Positions 48,411-61,359 of a DNA stretch of 64,000 nt are shown here, piece after piece (the stretch's first letter is position 1; every line of letters begins with the position of its first letter). The notes beneath the pieces are model-generated. The model was not told the origin of the DNA. It did not search any database and saw nothing but the letters and a program-made list of their open reading frames with translations. The DNA is taken from the NCBI GenBank assembly GCA_024699855.1, contig JAMPIQ010000001.1, positions 10,788,001 to 10,852,000 of the forward strand, in the 5' to 3' direction. The DNA is from Aphelenchoides besseyi (Eukaryota; Nematoda; Chromadorea; Rhabditida; Aphelenchoididae). The position numbers and the translations under genes are program-made.

Positions 48411-49390
48411 ATGGTTTTGCACACCATTGAAAAAATTGATGCCGCCGTCGAGGACAACACATTGGTTTCGAAGATGATGGCGCTTGGATTGTTGCCCCAA
48501 AAAATTGCATGTGCCAAGTGCGGCAACGAAATGGAACTTCGCACGCGCGCCAAAGCGAGAGATGGAGTCGAGGTAAGTTTTTGGTCGACAGTTTTTATTT
48601 TACTCTCTTAGTGGCGATGCCGAGTTTCCACCAACGTAGACTGCTCATCTGCTTCTGTTCGTAAAAACACCTGGTTTGCTAAGTCGAGCTTAACGCTGCC
48701 GGTTATTTTGAAAATTGTCGTTGTGTGGGCATTAAAAATGTCAAACGCCCATATCGCCGACTCGTTGAAGGTTTCCGCACACACCATTGTCGATTACAAA
48801 AATTTTTGTCGGGACATATGCGCGTGGTAAGTTTTTTAGGCGATTTGTTCGATTTTCGTCTTAGGGCTAATGATCGCATTGGAATGCTTGGAGGCGGAGA
48901 GGTTGTAGTAGAATGCGACGAATCAGCCATTGGTATTCCAAAATACCACCGCGGAGCGGCCAAAGAAATTCGTTGGATCTTTGGTATAGTTGAACGTGGT
49001 GGGCGCGCCTTTGCAGTCTCGGTTGAAAATCGTAAAACGAAGACTCTTACGTCCATCATTAAAAAGCGAGTTTTGCCGGGAACAACTATTATTTCCGATA
49101 AGTGGAGGACTTAAGGTTCCCTTCGATAGATGGGATACGATCATCGCGCTATATGCCACAAAAAGAACTTTCACGGTATGCTTCACTGGTAGTTTTAAGT
49201 TGTGCTTTTAGGATTGATGAACAAGATGAATTAGAAGTTCATACGAACACTATTGAAGAGTTCTGGTCTCATATGAAAGCACCATTTAAACGCGCTATGG
49301 GAACATCGTACGAATTGATGCCAAGCTACATCTCCGAGGGAACATACCGCTACAATAATGGAGCAGGGAAAAATAGGCGAACAAGAACTC
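48411..49390 (+). mobile_element. ISXO2-like (Merlin/IS1016 type) transposase
   Basis: Exons join with 38-39 bp introns. The N-terminal part has a zinc ribbon (IACAKCGNEMELRTR, WRCRVSTNVDCS) and a helical segment (IVVVWALKMSNAHIADSLKV). The DDE/ISXO2 domain follows: VVVECDESAIGIPKYHRGAA, RWIFGIVERGGRAFAVSVEN, VLPGTTIISDKW and, after a frame slip near 49108, EVHTNTIEEFWSHMKAPFKR and SYISEGTYRYNN. The catalytic Asp/Asp and the HTNTIE acidic residue are therefore visible. Eukaryotic Merlin transposons carry this domain. The slip at DKWR makes this copy non-functional unless it is a base-call error. Terminal repeats not identified. Confidence 0.75.
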
Positions 49391-49489
49391 GGATGTGAGG
49401 ATTTGAGAGAACGAACGTAAGGGCGCTCTTATAGATTAACCACCTAGCCATAGAACTTCAGCCACCCAAAATTAAATTTCGATTACTGA

Positions 49490-49865
49490 TTTTATTTAGC
49501 ACGCACGAAGATGGCACAATCATACATACCAAAACAATCGAGGGATTACGGTCGTACGTGAAAGATCTTATCAAAAAAGTGAAGAGACTTTCCGCCAGAA
49601 GCTCTACCAACCGGCAAGACGCGCATTGTTCTTTTGGAGTCATACACGGCAGAAGGAACTTACCGTTACAACAATCGAAAGAACCCGTTTTTGAATGCTT
49701 TTTGGGAAGAAGTTGGTGGCGTGTATTCATTTGCAAAATACAAGGCCGTTTCGTCAACTCGATGATCCAAGTCGAACGCATTGAATTGGGCCATGAATTT
49801 GCCGCCGAAAATGACGTCCCTCTCCAAAGTGTTCGCGCTCCAAACCGCCGCCGATCTCTTGATTG
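49490..49865 (+). mobile_element. second ISXO2-like transposase tail
   Basis: Directly after the first transposase, a diverged copy of only the C-terminal part appears: HEDGTIIHTKTIEGLRSYVK, then, after a frame change, LLESYTAEGTYRYNNRKNPF and LNAFWEEVGGVYSF. The HTKTIE and EGTYRYNN motifs match the first unit's HTNTIE and EGTYRYNN, but the rest differs a lot. It is an older, partial and broken unit lying in tandem. Confidence 0.65.
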
Positions 49866-50484
49866 AACATAAACGTAAATGTTTTTTGTTAAAATAAAAT
49901 TCTGTTGTTAAAAAGGTTTACTTTTGTCCTCTTCTTAGACTATCATAGTGTAAGCATTTGAAATTGTTTTGTAAAGAATTGACATGACTCGTTATAAGAC
50001 GTTGAAGTGGAGGCCCCGCGGAGGGAGGCCGACCGCACTCGATCATAAACCGTCAAATTTCACCGCTCCAAAAAATTTTGAACAAAATAAAAATGAGAAA
50101 ATTTGATCGGAAAATGCACGAGTTCTTTTAATTAGTGGAATTTGGCCATCTGTCTACGATAAACGATCACAATTTTAAGTCTGAAAAATTTATTTGTTAA
50201 TCGAAAATATGAAAATAGAAATGTTAAATAATAATCGAAAGGTACTCTCCGGGTTGTTTATATGGGTCCAAAACTTCCATGAACTCGTCGTCACTCGCAG
50301 GATCTTGCTGTTGACTGGTTGAGGTTCCGGCTTCATTTCTTGATCGTAAAGGTTTTTTCGTCTCCAACTGATCGCAAATCGGATCTCATTAATCTATTTT
50401 GTCTTTCACTATGTTGACATTTAGTTCTTCCCATCTTTACAATTTAAAAGAACGAAAATTTAATTTCAACTGAAATCGACAAAA

Positions 50485-51000
50485 ATTGGCTGAGCAACCC
50501 TTGTTTGCATGCGAATAAGTACACTTCAAAATCAACAAAATCGAATCAAACAACAGTCAAAATATCGAGGAATTATCGACAAACAAAAGTTACTAGATCA
50601 AATATTCTAGAAAATTGATTGAAAAAGAGTGTGAGCAATCAAACTTCAAAAAACTCAAAAATTAGTCGACTTGTCTCTCTTTGAGTAAGCATAAGTACCC
50701 TTCAAAATGAATGGATTTCAATGTAACAAAAAGTAAAATGTAGTCAAGACTCTTGTGCACAAAGGTTACTGGCTCAAAAGTCTTGAAAATTTTTAAAAAA
50801 TTAATATGTGCCATTAAAGGTCAAAAAACTCAAAAATTTGTCGATTTGCTCACCTTTGATCAAGCATAAGTACCTTTCAAACTAACGTAAAACAACGTCA
50901 AAAGGATTACAATGCCAAGAATTTATAGGCTAACAAAGGTTACTGGCTTAAAAGTTGTCGCGATGCCGTGAACATTAGCTACGGCCTTAAAACGTAATCG
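50485..51000. repeat. ~175-bp tandem repeat, about three diverged units
   Basis: Landmark words recur at constant spacing: AAACTCAAAAATT at 50651 and 50826 (175 apart), AAAGGTTACTGGCT at 50761 and 50936 (175) with AAAAGTTACTAGAT at 50585 (176), and AAGCATAAGTACC at matching places (with GCGAATAAGTACAC in the first unit). Units are diverged, with indels. The array follows the ISXO2-like units and may be element-derived or satellite-like. Bases 49866-50484 hold no supported gene; a minus-strand frame ending QQDPASDDEFMEVLDPY (about 50330-50230) is unassigned. Confidence 0.6.
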
Positions 51001-52280
51001 CCCTCCTCCAAAAAAGCAGAGTGTCGACTTTAGACGGCGAAAAAGCGGCAACAAATAGGCCGATTTTTGTGCCGTTTGTTGGCGTCCATATGCAGACAAG
51101 ACTGCTCTTTCGATTGGCAATGTTTATTTTTGCGTATAACCGCGTATTAATCGAGTTTTTTGCAAAGATATGGCGACAATTGCTCTTGGTCGAAGAAGAG
51201 AAATTTGACCCAATAATTTTTCATTTTCGTTTTTTCTTGACCACTTGCTGAGCGGTGAAATTTAACAAATTTGCACTGTTTTCTGATGGAGTGCGACCGG
51301 CTACTTGTGCAAAATAAGAAAAATGAATGTTGTACTTTGAAAAAAAATAAACAAATTTGCATGTGGGTTGAACCCCCATTTGGGTGGTTGAAGTGTGATG
51401 GGGGGCTGAAATATTTTGACGCCCTTCGTACTACGAAAGACGGCAGCAAGAGCTTTTGTGACGTGATTGAAACCTGCATGGATGGTACTTACGTGCAAAT
51501 AAAAGAATGACAAAAAGAGGTCAAGCTGGTTTTTGAAAGCGTCAAAAATGTCAGCATGTATACAGTGAACTTCCTTCGCGCTGCTGAAGTGACTGAATTG
51601 AGTTACAATCATGACAACCTCGACTAAGAGCTGAGAGTTAGCTCGAATTCACGCTTTGAAGATCTTGGAGTTATGGCAGAATAAATCAAGAGTTACGAGT
51701 GTTCTGATCTCGACAGTGTTCGCGAACGTGTCGAAGTTTGCTATTAATAACAAGCTAATTAGTAGACCAAATGGGGTTTCATCATTAAAGATTGTCTATT
51801 GCAAAATTAATGACAAACATTTGACGAGCAGTGCAAAAGCTGAAGCTACATAAGCAATTAGTACGAGATTTGAGGAAACGGATTTTTGAGTTTGTTAATG
51901 AATGATTATTTATGATAAGAGCCATTCAACAAGTTTCTATTCGGTCCTGACATTCAAACGTAAAGAGAAGTAATTTTGTGATACGAATGTTTGTTGATTC
52001 AAAATCACGATCAAAGCAGAAAATAGACGCTTATTGTATTCGATTCGAGTTGAATAACGAACTATACTCGTCACAATTCATGTATTGGGCTTTAGCTTAC
52101 TGATCAATTCCGTTTGAACTGTTAATTGGCTGGCGCGAACTTTGATCAGAAGCTCTTTGCTACTCACTACCGCTTATCTATTCAACCATTTATTTTAAGT
52201 TAAAAACAACAATAAACAAAACGAGAGGAGCACTCAATGGAACTTCATTCCTTGATCCTAAAGCAGTCTGTGGACAGCAA
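51001..52280. other. no supported gene
   Basis: Overlapping frames occur on both strands around 51150-51610 (for example QICMWVEPPFGWLKCDGG on plus), with no recognised motif. They may be remains of the neighbouring mobile DNA. The rest is A/T-rich spacer. Confidence 0.35.
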
Positions 52281-53025
52281 TCAAGTTGCCGACTTTCTCA
52301 ATCTTGGCGAAATGTATTCGTCTCCTTCACCGTCGTCAGCACTCTGCATACAGTTCAAGTTTGTTTAAAGAAAGAAACAAACCGGAACGTAAACTAAAAA
52401 CTCGAAATCGCTTGGAAGATCGACAACTCGAATTTTTGTCCACATCCACTCCTCAGTGATTTCGTTGCGTATCGTCTCATTTCCACAACCAACGTCTTTA
52501 CCATCATTGCTCAACAATTTTCCATTCTTGTTGATTTTGAGTCCACAGGACCAAACTTCATCACACTCCGTCACTTGTCCTAAGAAGCCGATTGAACGAA
52601 CGAGCAATCAAACTAACCGTTTTCGTTCGTCCATTTGCCAAAAGTCTTGTTCGCTGAATTCTGTTCGAACTTCAATGCGCAACGACTGTTCACGATGAGT
52701 TTGAATCTAAAAACTAGGATTCCGTTATTCGGTTCTTAACTCACGTGTTAACATTTTGTTTTGAGAGATCAACTGGGATAATAACTTCGTTATCCTTCTT
52801 CCATTGCAATCCAATCTCTGCAACACCCAAACAGTCGACAAATTTACTGAACAATCTTGAATGTTCATAAGTCCACACTTACAATCCACGCCAATCCAAT
52901 TCGTCGAACTTTCGAATACAGAGATTGTTGCCGTAAGTTTTGAAGTTGAAAAAAACAATCACAGCAACGATAAGAACACTGAGGAACAACAAACAAACCA
53001 ATTTCTGACGTGAACGGCTGATCAT
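52281..53025 (-). CDS. type II membrane protein, uncharacterised
   Basis: From ATG 53025 a short basic start precedes a signal anchor (LVCLLFLSVLIVAVIVFFNF). The lumenal/extracellular part splices in frame through four introns: IGLQWKKDNEVIIPVDLS, FKLIVNSRCALKFEQNS, GQVTECDEVWSCGLKINKNG, EEWMWTKIRVVDLPSDFEFL, then an acidic end (SADDGEGDEYISPRLRKSAT). The beta-rich pattern with paired Cys looks like a small lectin-like ectodomain, but I cannot name it. The first intron needs a weak GTGGAT donor to keep frame. Confidence 0.6.
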
Positions 53026-53284
53026 AATTTTGGAAGGCCTGACAACTCAATGCACAGCTAACGAATGAAATTTTTTGAACTAAATTGATGGTCCAAATAG
53101 AATTTTTTATGTCAATTTTTTATTGGGATATGACTTTGTTTGCTGTTCGATTGTTGGAGCTTATGAGCAATCAGTTGTACTTTTGAAAGCGTTTTTTCTG
53201 TTTATATAAAAACTAGAAGCTTATTCGTGTGTTCGAAGAATTGGAACGTAGAAATCTATCTTTATAGTCATAACTTAGGATCCG

Positions 53285-54006
53285 TCAAAAAGCTCGAATG
53301 CCCAAAATGAATGCTACAAGTGCAAAGATTACAAAAACAAACGCAACTATTTCGATGAGTGAGTAGCCGAATGGCATCTTGGACGTTCGTTTAACAATCG
53401 AATTATCGACCTTGAAAATAGCTCGAGAATCGTCCTCTTTTGTTGAGCTGCGAATGATCTCCAACATTTGAAGTTGGCGGTCTTTCATTTCGTTGGCCAT
53501 TTCACTCATTTGATTAGACAGCTTCTTGACGTTCACATCCGATTGTTTGAGCTGAGCAATTTCGTTGATTAGACGCAGATTCTGTTCGATGAGCGACTCG
53601 ATTTGCTCTTCCAATGTTTCCGTTGTATTAGAAAAACGATCCTAAGAGGTCGGTTAGCGAACACAATCAATGAGCAAACCTCGTTAATATTCAACTGATC
53701 ATTTTGGTCAGCAGTTGAACGTTTGAATCGACTCGTTGACTGATGATGTGACAACAAAAGACCACTCAACAAGAGAAAAAGGCTCAGCACAGCGAAAACA
53801 GTCACAGAGATTCGTCTGTAATCAAATTGATTATGAACGTTAACTTTAACTTACTTTCTAAATCTTTGTTTTCCAGTCAATCTATTAATTTCAACATCTT
53901 CATGATCAGCGGTTGATGTAATGGCATTCTGAAGTTCAGTTCGAATGCTGCAACATCGATCACTCACATTGTTCGTTGAGAAAAGAATTGACCGCAAAAA
54001 ATCCAT
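53285..54006 (-). CDS. two-TM coiled-coil protein, uncharacterised
   Basis: ATG 54006 opens an exon ending RLTGKQRFRK; the next begins with a membrane helix (ISVTVFAVLSLFLLLSGLLL). A coiled coil follows (ESLIEQNLRLINEIAQLKQ,  KKLSNQMSEMANEMKDRQLQ) and a C-terminal helix (IEIVAFVFVIFALVAFILGI) ends four residues before the stop. Exons join in frame. The shape, membrane-coil-membrane, would hold both ends in one bilayer with the coil on one side. It lies head-to-tail with the preceding membrane gene. No family recognised. Confidence 0.65.
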
Positions 54007-54559
54007 GTGATGAAACGGTTAGCGGCACAAAGAGCGACAAGATGCCGCGAAACCTTCGCCATATGCTCTCGACCTTTTGATGGCCAACTGGCTCTCAGAA
54101 AGTGAATCAGTGGGAACAAACATTCTCGGAGATTAAAGTGTCAGTAGTTTGTTTCAAAACCGCACGGAGGCATCTGTTGATTGATTGATTTCTTTAACTA
54201 TACTGTTTGTTTTTGAGCAAAATTCTTGTGTCGATTGGATATTGGAATGAAGGTTCAGTTAAGTTCAACTAAAGTGAATGTTTTTAACTTGACATCTTCA
54301 AACAATTTGTTGTTGAATAAACGTCTGAAGTTGAGATCACGAATGTGGCGGGAAAAGCGAAGTTTTTCGTTGGTGACCAAAAAATCGATCACAAGAAGTT
54401 CAGTGGTTTTCAATCGTTTTCGGCGTTTTCATCGCAAACTTCGTTTATTCAGATGTACCAGTGAATTAGTGAGTGTTTGAGGAGAAGTCGTTCAATCTTC
54501 CGACAATTCAGATTTCAGGTGCAACTAGATCCTCGAATTCGTTGGGTCAAAGTGGTCGT

Positions 54560-56116
54560 ATGTCTGCAGAAGACTCGCGATCTCACAGCAGCGAAAAGGT
54601 GAGTTGAGAGATCGTCGACTTCAAATCAAATGTTTCAGGATGAAAATCCGAACGAGCGACGAGTTCGAATCGTGTTCTCTCAATGGCCCGCTGACGTTAG
54701 TCCACCAACCTTTCCACCTAGTCAACGCGTTTACTGGAAAGATGCGACTCAACACTTCTCGGACGATTCGGACGCATCGGAAACACGTTCGTTGAATCGA
54801 AGAACGAAATTGAAACCCGATTTTAGCGTTCAATTCGTCGTGGTTTGAAGAGCCTAAAGAGGATGAAGCGCAGTTGTTAAAAGACGTGAGTTCAATTGTT
54901 TTTTCTTTTTATTTTCTGTTGTTTCAGAACGAGGAACTTATGCAAGATCTTTTGGAGTGTTATAACGATGTCTATCATGCGAATGTAAGGGTCATGAGTG
55001 TGATGCGTTGACTCCGTTTCTAGATAACTGCGTCTCAACTTCAAGTCAAATTGGAAGATCTATACGAGTGAGTACAGAGCAGTTGAACAGCGACAGTTTT
55101 GTGTTTTCAGGAACGCAGCACCGATTGAGAAGGATAAGAACGATGAAAAGTCGGAGTCTGAAAATCTCAACAATACTTTGGACGACAATGAACTTTTTGC
55201 TATAGCCGAATCTCAAATGCATCAAAAAGAAGAACCTGCGAGCGGTTGTGGTTCGTTCGCTTCAACTCAACGTCGAAATTCACTCAGCGACGATGAACTT
55301 TTCAACGCCGCGGTGGCTCAAATAGAAGAAGAGAAAGAAACGAATAAGCGTTCTCCGGTAAAGTCGACTGCCGTTCATCCGTCAACTTCCAATCCTCCTC
55401 AAACAATGGCTACAAGTGCCATTGGCCCAAAATCGCATGTAACTGCCACACTGCCTTCAAATTCGGTTGCTTCTAGCACTGCGAGACCTGCAATTCAACG
55501 GCCTTTGACTTCTTATCATGAAAAAGCACTTTCGCCTATTCTTCGTCCTTCAGTAATTCGACCATCGACTGCACCACAACCTTCATTTATATCGACTATT
55601 CATCGACGGCAAAATGCGTTGAAAAGTGCTCCGTCTCCGATTCCTCGACCAGCAATCGCACATCCTCGACCTTCCGTTCAACAGCCGCCCACTTCAATTG
55701 TGCGTCCGTCGGTTCCAATTATCATTCCGCCGAATACAAAATCGAAGATTTCGCCACCGCTAATTCATCGACAATACTTCGATGCGTCGAGATTGTGTAA
55801 TCCATCATCTTCAGTTGTTATACAACAGCAAATCAATTCTTCGAGACAAAACGCTCCACAACGTTCAATGTTTTCACAACGTCCAATCGTTTCACAAAGA
55901 CCATCTGTTCGACCACCACTTCCCGTCTTAATTTCATCAAGAACGTCTTCAGCGCGTTCGGCAGCTCCGCTGATCCCCGTCGTTCGTTCACCGGCTGCTA
56001 TTCCGAACAAACGTTCACGTGACGATGAAGTCGACGACTTTTACGATGACGCGGTGAGTGCAATGTTCTTCGAGGATTTGCTTCGCGACGAACAGGGTAT
56101 CACGGGTAAAAAATGA
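54560..56116 (+). CDS. large disordered protein with two DDxELF motifs
   Basis: Exons from ATG 54560 join in frame (one 40-bp intron starts within ACACGTTCG near 54785). The N-terminal part is charged (RRVRIVFSQWPADVSPP), then comes a short helical region (NEELMQDLLECYNDVYHANI, QLQVKLEDLYE). Two similar acidic motifs follow, LDDNELFAIAESQM and LSDDELFNAAVAQIEEEK, then a long Ser/Pro/Arg-rich tail ending DDFYDDAVSAMFFEDLLRDE. It has no membrane segment and is likely nuclear. The repeated acidic DDxELF motifs recall short protein-docking motifs (for example RPA-binding acidic helices), but that is only a resemblance. Confidence 0.65.
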
Positions 56117-56577
56117 GATCTCTATGAGTTTTTGATCGGAATAAATCGTTAATACGCTGACCTTCGGATTTGATTTGTTTTACAAACCATTAGGTTAACA
56201 TCTTCGTCGTGGTTATGAGAAGGGTTTTCCTTTCTAAGCAAACTGGAGCAAATGAGTAGAAGCCGCGTTCTCTTTGAGCATGCAAGTTCTCCAATCATTC
56301 TATCAACTACTGATTTCGAATTCGGTTACTATTTAAGGTTGAACAAAGTGATGGATTTGTGTACTCTCTAGTTAAAAGAACAGGGAAGATCAAATTCAAA
56401 ATTATTTTATTTTCCTAATCACAACAACCGAATCGGCTACGCAGTTTTCGTGGACGATATTCGGTTCGTTCGCTTTCGTTCTAAAACATGAATTCAAGAA
56501 CTTTCAAAACGAACTCGCACCAACATAAATGTGAAACTTTTAAGTCGGTGGAAGATCTTCAACGCAAATGGTAGTCC

Positions 56578-57988
56578 ACCACTTCATGTGTGTTTCCGAC
56601 CTCTCGATAGCATCGCTCATTCCAACAAAGGTTGCTTGCTTTTCACCAACTTGTTTCTCTCGAACTTTCCCATCAATGAAAATGACGATAACTCCCATTC
56701 CATTAGTCCGCCAAAATGGAAGGCTGGAAATGTTCTCGTTCACATCAACAGCAATGTAAACAGAAAGACAGGCATTCTGTATTCAAACCTCAACTTTTTT
56801 TGACTGTCAACTCACGGATATGGCGGCAATTTCCTACGGTGATCACAGACGCCAAGCTGCGTAAATTCAAAAGAAGAATGCGATCGACGCAACAAGGTAA
56901 TTGGCATTGTTAAAAGCCTGTACGAAAACAATTGAACTAACCGCGAGAAATCTGAATGAAAATGTTTTGGTGGTCACTTCTAATTCCATCGTCGCAATAT
57001 CCTGAGGGTCAGGTTTCGAAGTAATTTAAACTGGCAAAGCGTGACAAAACACTGTAAGCAACCAATTGAATCGACAGTAACGAACACTGTCGGTCAGACA
57101 CGAGCGAAATTAATAGGGCCGCCTATTGAGATGGTCCCCATAAAAAACATCAACCATTCGGTCATTTCCATCGATTTAACGTCAATCTTTTATCCTTTTG
57201 AAAATCCGGAACTTTATTTTAATTCTTTTGTGTTTTTCTCATTAACCGTCTGATTTTAGAAACCTAATGAACTTCCACGCCCAATCGCAAATCATCCGTT
57301 GCCCCTTGAACTTTGAAACCGCAGGTGTGGCGGTCCAAAGCGATTTTATGGACCTGGACCGTCCAGAAGGTCTATGCATTCAAGTGGCATTTGTGTGTGA
57401 TGCTCTGAATTGCAATGGATGGCCGATAAGTCATCCGGAAACAATTTCAAATATCAGTAATGATTTAGGTCGACAGCAATGCAATGTTGATATTGACTGT
57501 GTTTGATTTTTATCACCGTCAATCTGTTAAATTGGAATGTCGAATGTGGATTGAGGACGCTTATGGAACGTCATTTATGCTAGGTAAATGATCATTTTTT
57601 TACGAATAATCGTTTTGGCTTTCAGATAATTGGCTGACGACACTTTTCAAGCCGGACCACCGCGTCCTATTGAAGGATTTGAACGTTCCTGCGGATTTGG
57701 CCTCCTGGACATTGCCAGAACTTTGCATCGAAGTGCGTCCGGTGTTCGATTTAACGTGGGGCGCTGCTGCCGCTTGTTCGCTAAACCGCTACTGATTGGC
57801 TATGTGTGAAAACTTCACAGCATTCCGACCGATCACAACCATCTCCGTTCAACCACCAAATTCTTTTTGTTATCGAAATTTGTTTTTGCAACTGTTTGTT
57901 TTTAATAAATTTGTAAACATTTCTGATTTCGCCATCCGATTTGTTGGCATCATTCAATTCACGATTATTTTAATGAACAAAAGGAACT
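56578..57988. repeat. segmental duplicate of 9834-11244
   Basis: Collinear, same orientation, offset 46744, nearly identical over 1411 bp with only scattered substitutions. It carries the last ~239 bp of the rib-2 fragment (to 56816) and the MATH-like debris (56817-57988), but not the BTB tail. Since it contains the chimeric junction rib-2/MATH-like found at 10072, it was copied from that block (or the reverse) after the junction formed. No intact gene inside. Confidence 0.92.
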
Positions 57989-58171
57989 ATTTAATCAATC
58001 TTTTGATGTTGTCTGAAGTACTGAAAAAGTCAAAGCAATTGAATCATTTAGTCACAATTTGATTTTGGGTTTTAAAAAGAAACCCCGACTCAACAAACCT
58101 GTGGCTTAGCGTTCGAGTTAAAGAACCGCGGTTTTTGCCAAAATTTGTTTCTCGTTTGATCTCTGATAAAA

Positions 58172-60343
58172 ATGGATCCCGGGCGTTTTAAAACGCCAAC
58201 TGTAAGTTTCGTTAACAGTTCATTTAGTTTTGTTTTCAGTTACCACCTCAGCAAGCCGTCCAAGAGCTTCGCGATGGACCGGGAAGACGTCTGCGAAAAA
58301 ATGTCGCCAACGTTCGAAAGCACATTGATTATGTTGCGAACTGTTTACGATACGCTGAAGTTTGTTTTTCTTTGATTTCTCTTGATTTCCGACTCTACTT
58401 TTAGTCGCGTCTTATTCACTACGGACGCAAAGATCGCTTGGCTATTCAACCGGACGTTTTGTACCAACAGTACGTTTTGCCACCGAGTGCCACTCCCGAT
58501 GTTCCAGTTGATTGTGTGATGTCGAAGTTTGTGCGGGCAGCAATGAACAAAATCAAATGTCCGGTCTATTCGCTTTGTGTAAGTGGTCCGCTCAATGAAA
58601 TTTATGTTCTCTTATTTCAGTGGACAGTCGAAGGGAAGCGTTTGATCACCGGAGCTCAATCGGGCGAATTCACGTTGTGGAACGGAAGTGCTTTCAACTT
58701 CGAAACCATTCTCCAAGTGAGTCTCAGTTTTCATCGTTTTTCCATGTCTTTAGGCTCACGACGTTGCAATTCGCGCTCTCAAATGGTCATACAACGGCGA
58801 TTGGTTGGCATCAGGTGACAACGATGGATTCGTCAAGTATTGGCAGCCGAACATGAACAACGTTCACATGTTTCATGCCCACAAAGACGAGCCCGTGCGA
58901 TCGATCAGTTTCGCACCCACCGACGCAAAGTTGGTCACTGGATCCGACGATGGAACGGCACGAGTTTGGGACTTTGCAAATAGCATCGAAGAACGCGTAC
59001 TCAAAGGTCATGGTGCAGATGTTCGTTCCGTTGATTGGCATCCAATCAAAGGTCTGATAGCCAGCGGCTCTCGTGACTCTCAACAACCGGTGAAGCTTTG
59101 GGACCCAAAGACCGGTCAATGTTTGGCCACATTCCACGATCACAAAAACTCCGTGACTGCCGTCCAGTGGAACAGGAACGGGAATTGGTTGTTGAGTGGC
59201 TCACGAGATCACGTCATAAAATTGTACGACATCCGAATGCTCAAAGAACTTCAGTCGTTTCGTGGACACAAAAAAGAAGTCACTTGTGAGTTTATGTTTT
59301 AAATTTCCGTATTTACCGATTGGTTCAGCAATCGCTTGGCATCCGATCCACGAAGGATTGTTTGCATCCGGTGGCAATGACGGAGCAATTGGCTACTGGT
59401 TGGTTCAAAACGACAAAGAGATTGCCATGCTGGAAGGTGCTCACGATCAAGCGGTTTGGGCTTTGGAATGGCATCCATTAGGTCACGTTATTGCTTCCGG
59501 CTCGCTCGAACGACAACAACACCAAATTTTGGGCTCGGAATCGGCCGGGAGACACACACGAGGACATCTTCGGTTTGGTTGCTTCATCAGGTATCGCTGC
59601 AGCAGCTCCGGTCGTGATCGGCGGCGAGAAAGACGATGAAATGGAGACCGACGATCATCCGATGCTTCCGGGTAACTTTTGACTCTCAAAGCATTTAACC
59701 TTCGAGTTTCAGGAATGGGTCTTGACAAGAACATTGTCGAGGTTATGAACAGGGACGTTTCGGCCAGTGGACCATCAAGTGACCAATACGAAACTCCGGA
59801 ATTCCAACCAGTGGTCGACACAACGCAACGAAACGTTAGTGTGAATGCTCGGTTCAACAGTAATGCGTTTGCAGGGTTATCACCACTCGAATTCTCGTGG
59901 TCGTCCGATGTTCAAACAACCGCCGCCCAAACGCGCTCAACGACAATTCGAACGAATTTGGAACATTGCGAAGCCGGGAGCCGACGATAACGAGCAATAC
60001 GGTGGCGATGAAGCATACGAGGAAGAGGAACAGATGATGTGAGTTTTTCTGTTCAACTTCTGATTGCTTTTCCAGTGATCATCGACAATCGATGGGGCCG
60101 TCGTTGATGGGCAGTGGACATCAATGGCCGCCACCTTCTCATCAACCGTCGCCTTTCACCTCTGGCGCCAATTCTGTTGCCATGAACACGAGGCAGCCGC
60201 AGCAACGAGCTCGAGGTGGCAATCGCGTTTATCGTGGCGGGTATCCGGTTGGTTTTCGTTGTTGATTGTTTGATTCCGATTTTTTTCAGAATCGCAGGTT
60301 TCATCGTGGACCGTCGCAGAACAGCGGACAGTCGTGGCGTTGA
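58172..60343 (+). pseudogene. WDR33/pfs-2 copy 2, inverted duplicate, frameshifted
   Basis: Nearly identical, inverted copy of the gene at 44010-46182 (homology 58196-60419 against 43935-46158). The WD repeats and the Gly/Arg tail ([19 protein letters not shown]) are complete. A 4-bp tandem repeat (CTCG twice, 59501-59508) breaks the frame after the IASGS motif. The first coding exon differs: MDPGRFKTPT here against [10 protein letters not shown] in copy 1, and the T-rich acceptor before the ATG is missing. Homology resumes further upstream at 58091-58118. It may be transcribed but should give a truncated protein unless the 4-bp repeat is a sequence error. Confidence 0.85.
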
Positions 60344-60620
60344 GTGTTTTTTGTTTGTAAAGTTTGTATTTAATAAAATGTTTTCACGAGTTTGTATTTT
60401 CGATTTCTATCATCGTTTTTAAGTGTAGTTCGCAAGTAGACAAACAACGTGGGAATCGTGTGGTTGCTACGAGGCTGTGTGTTGTAGTTTGAGTCTTAAA
60501 GGTCGAAGAACGCAGCAAACTGTACAAACTACGAATAAAAGCCCCGACCTGACGAGCACAATCGAAGGTATAAAAGCGAAGAACGAGAAGACGTTTGCGA
60601 CAGAAAAAGGCTTTTCCAAA

Positions 60621-61359
<739 letters not shown>

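Noticed and set aside
58180..58195. GGATCCCGGG as cloning-vector polylinker
   Set aside because: Only ten bases match joined BamHI/SmaI sites and no further vector sequence adjoins, so chance is as likely; noted only as a check.
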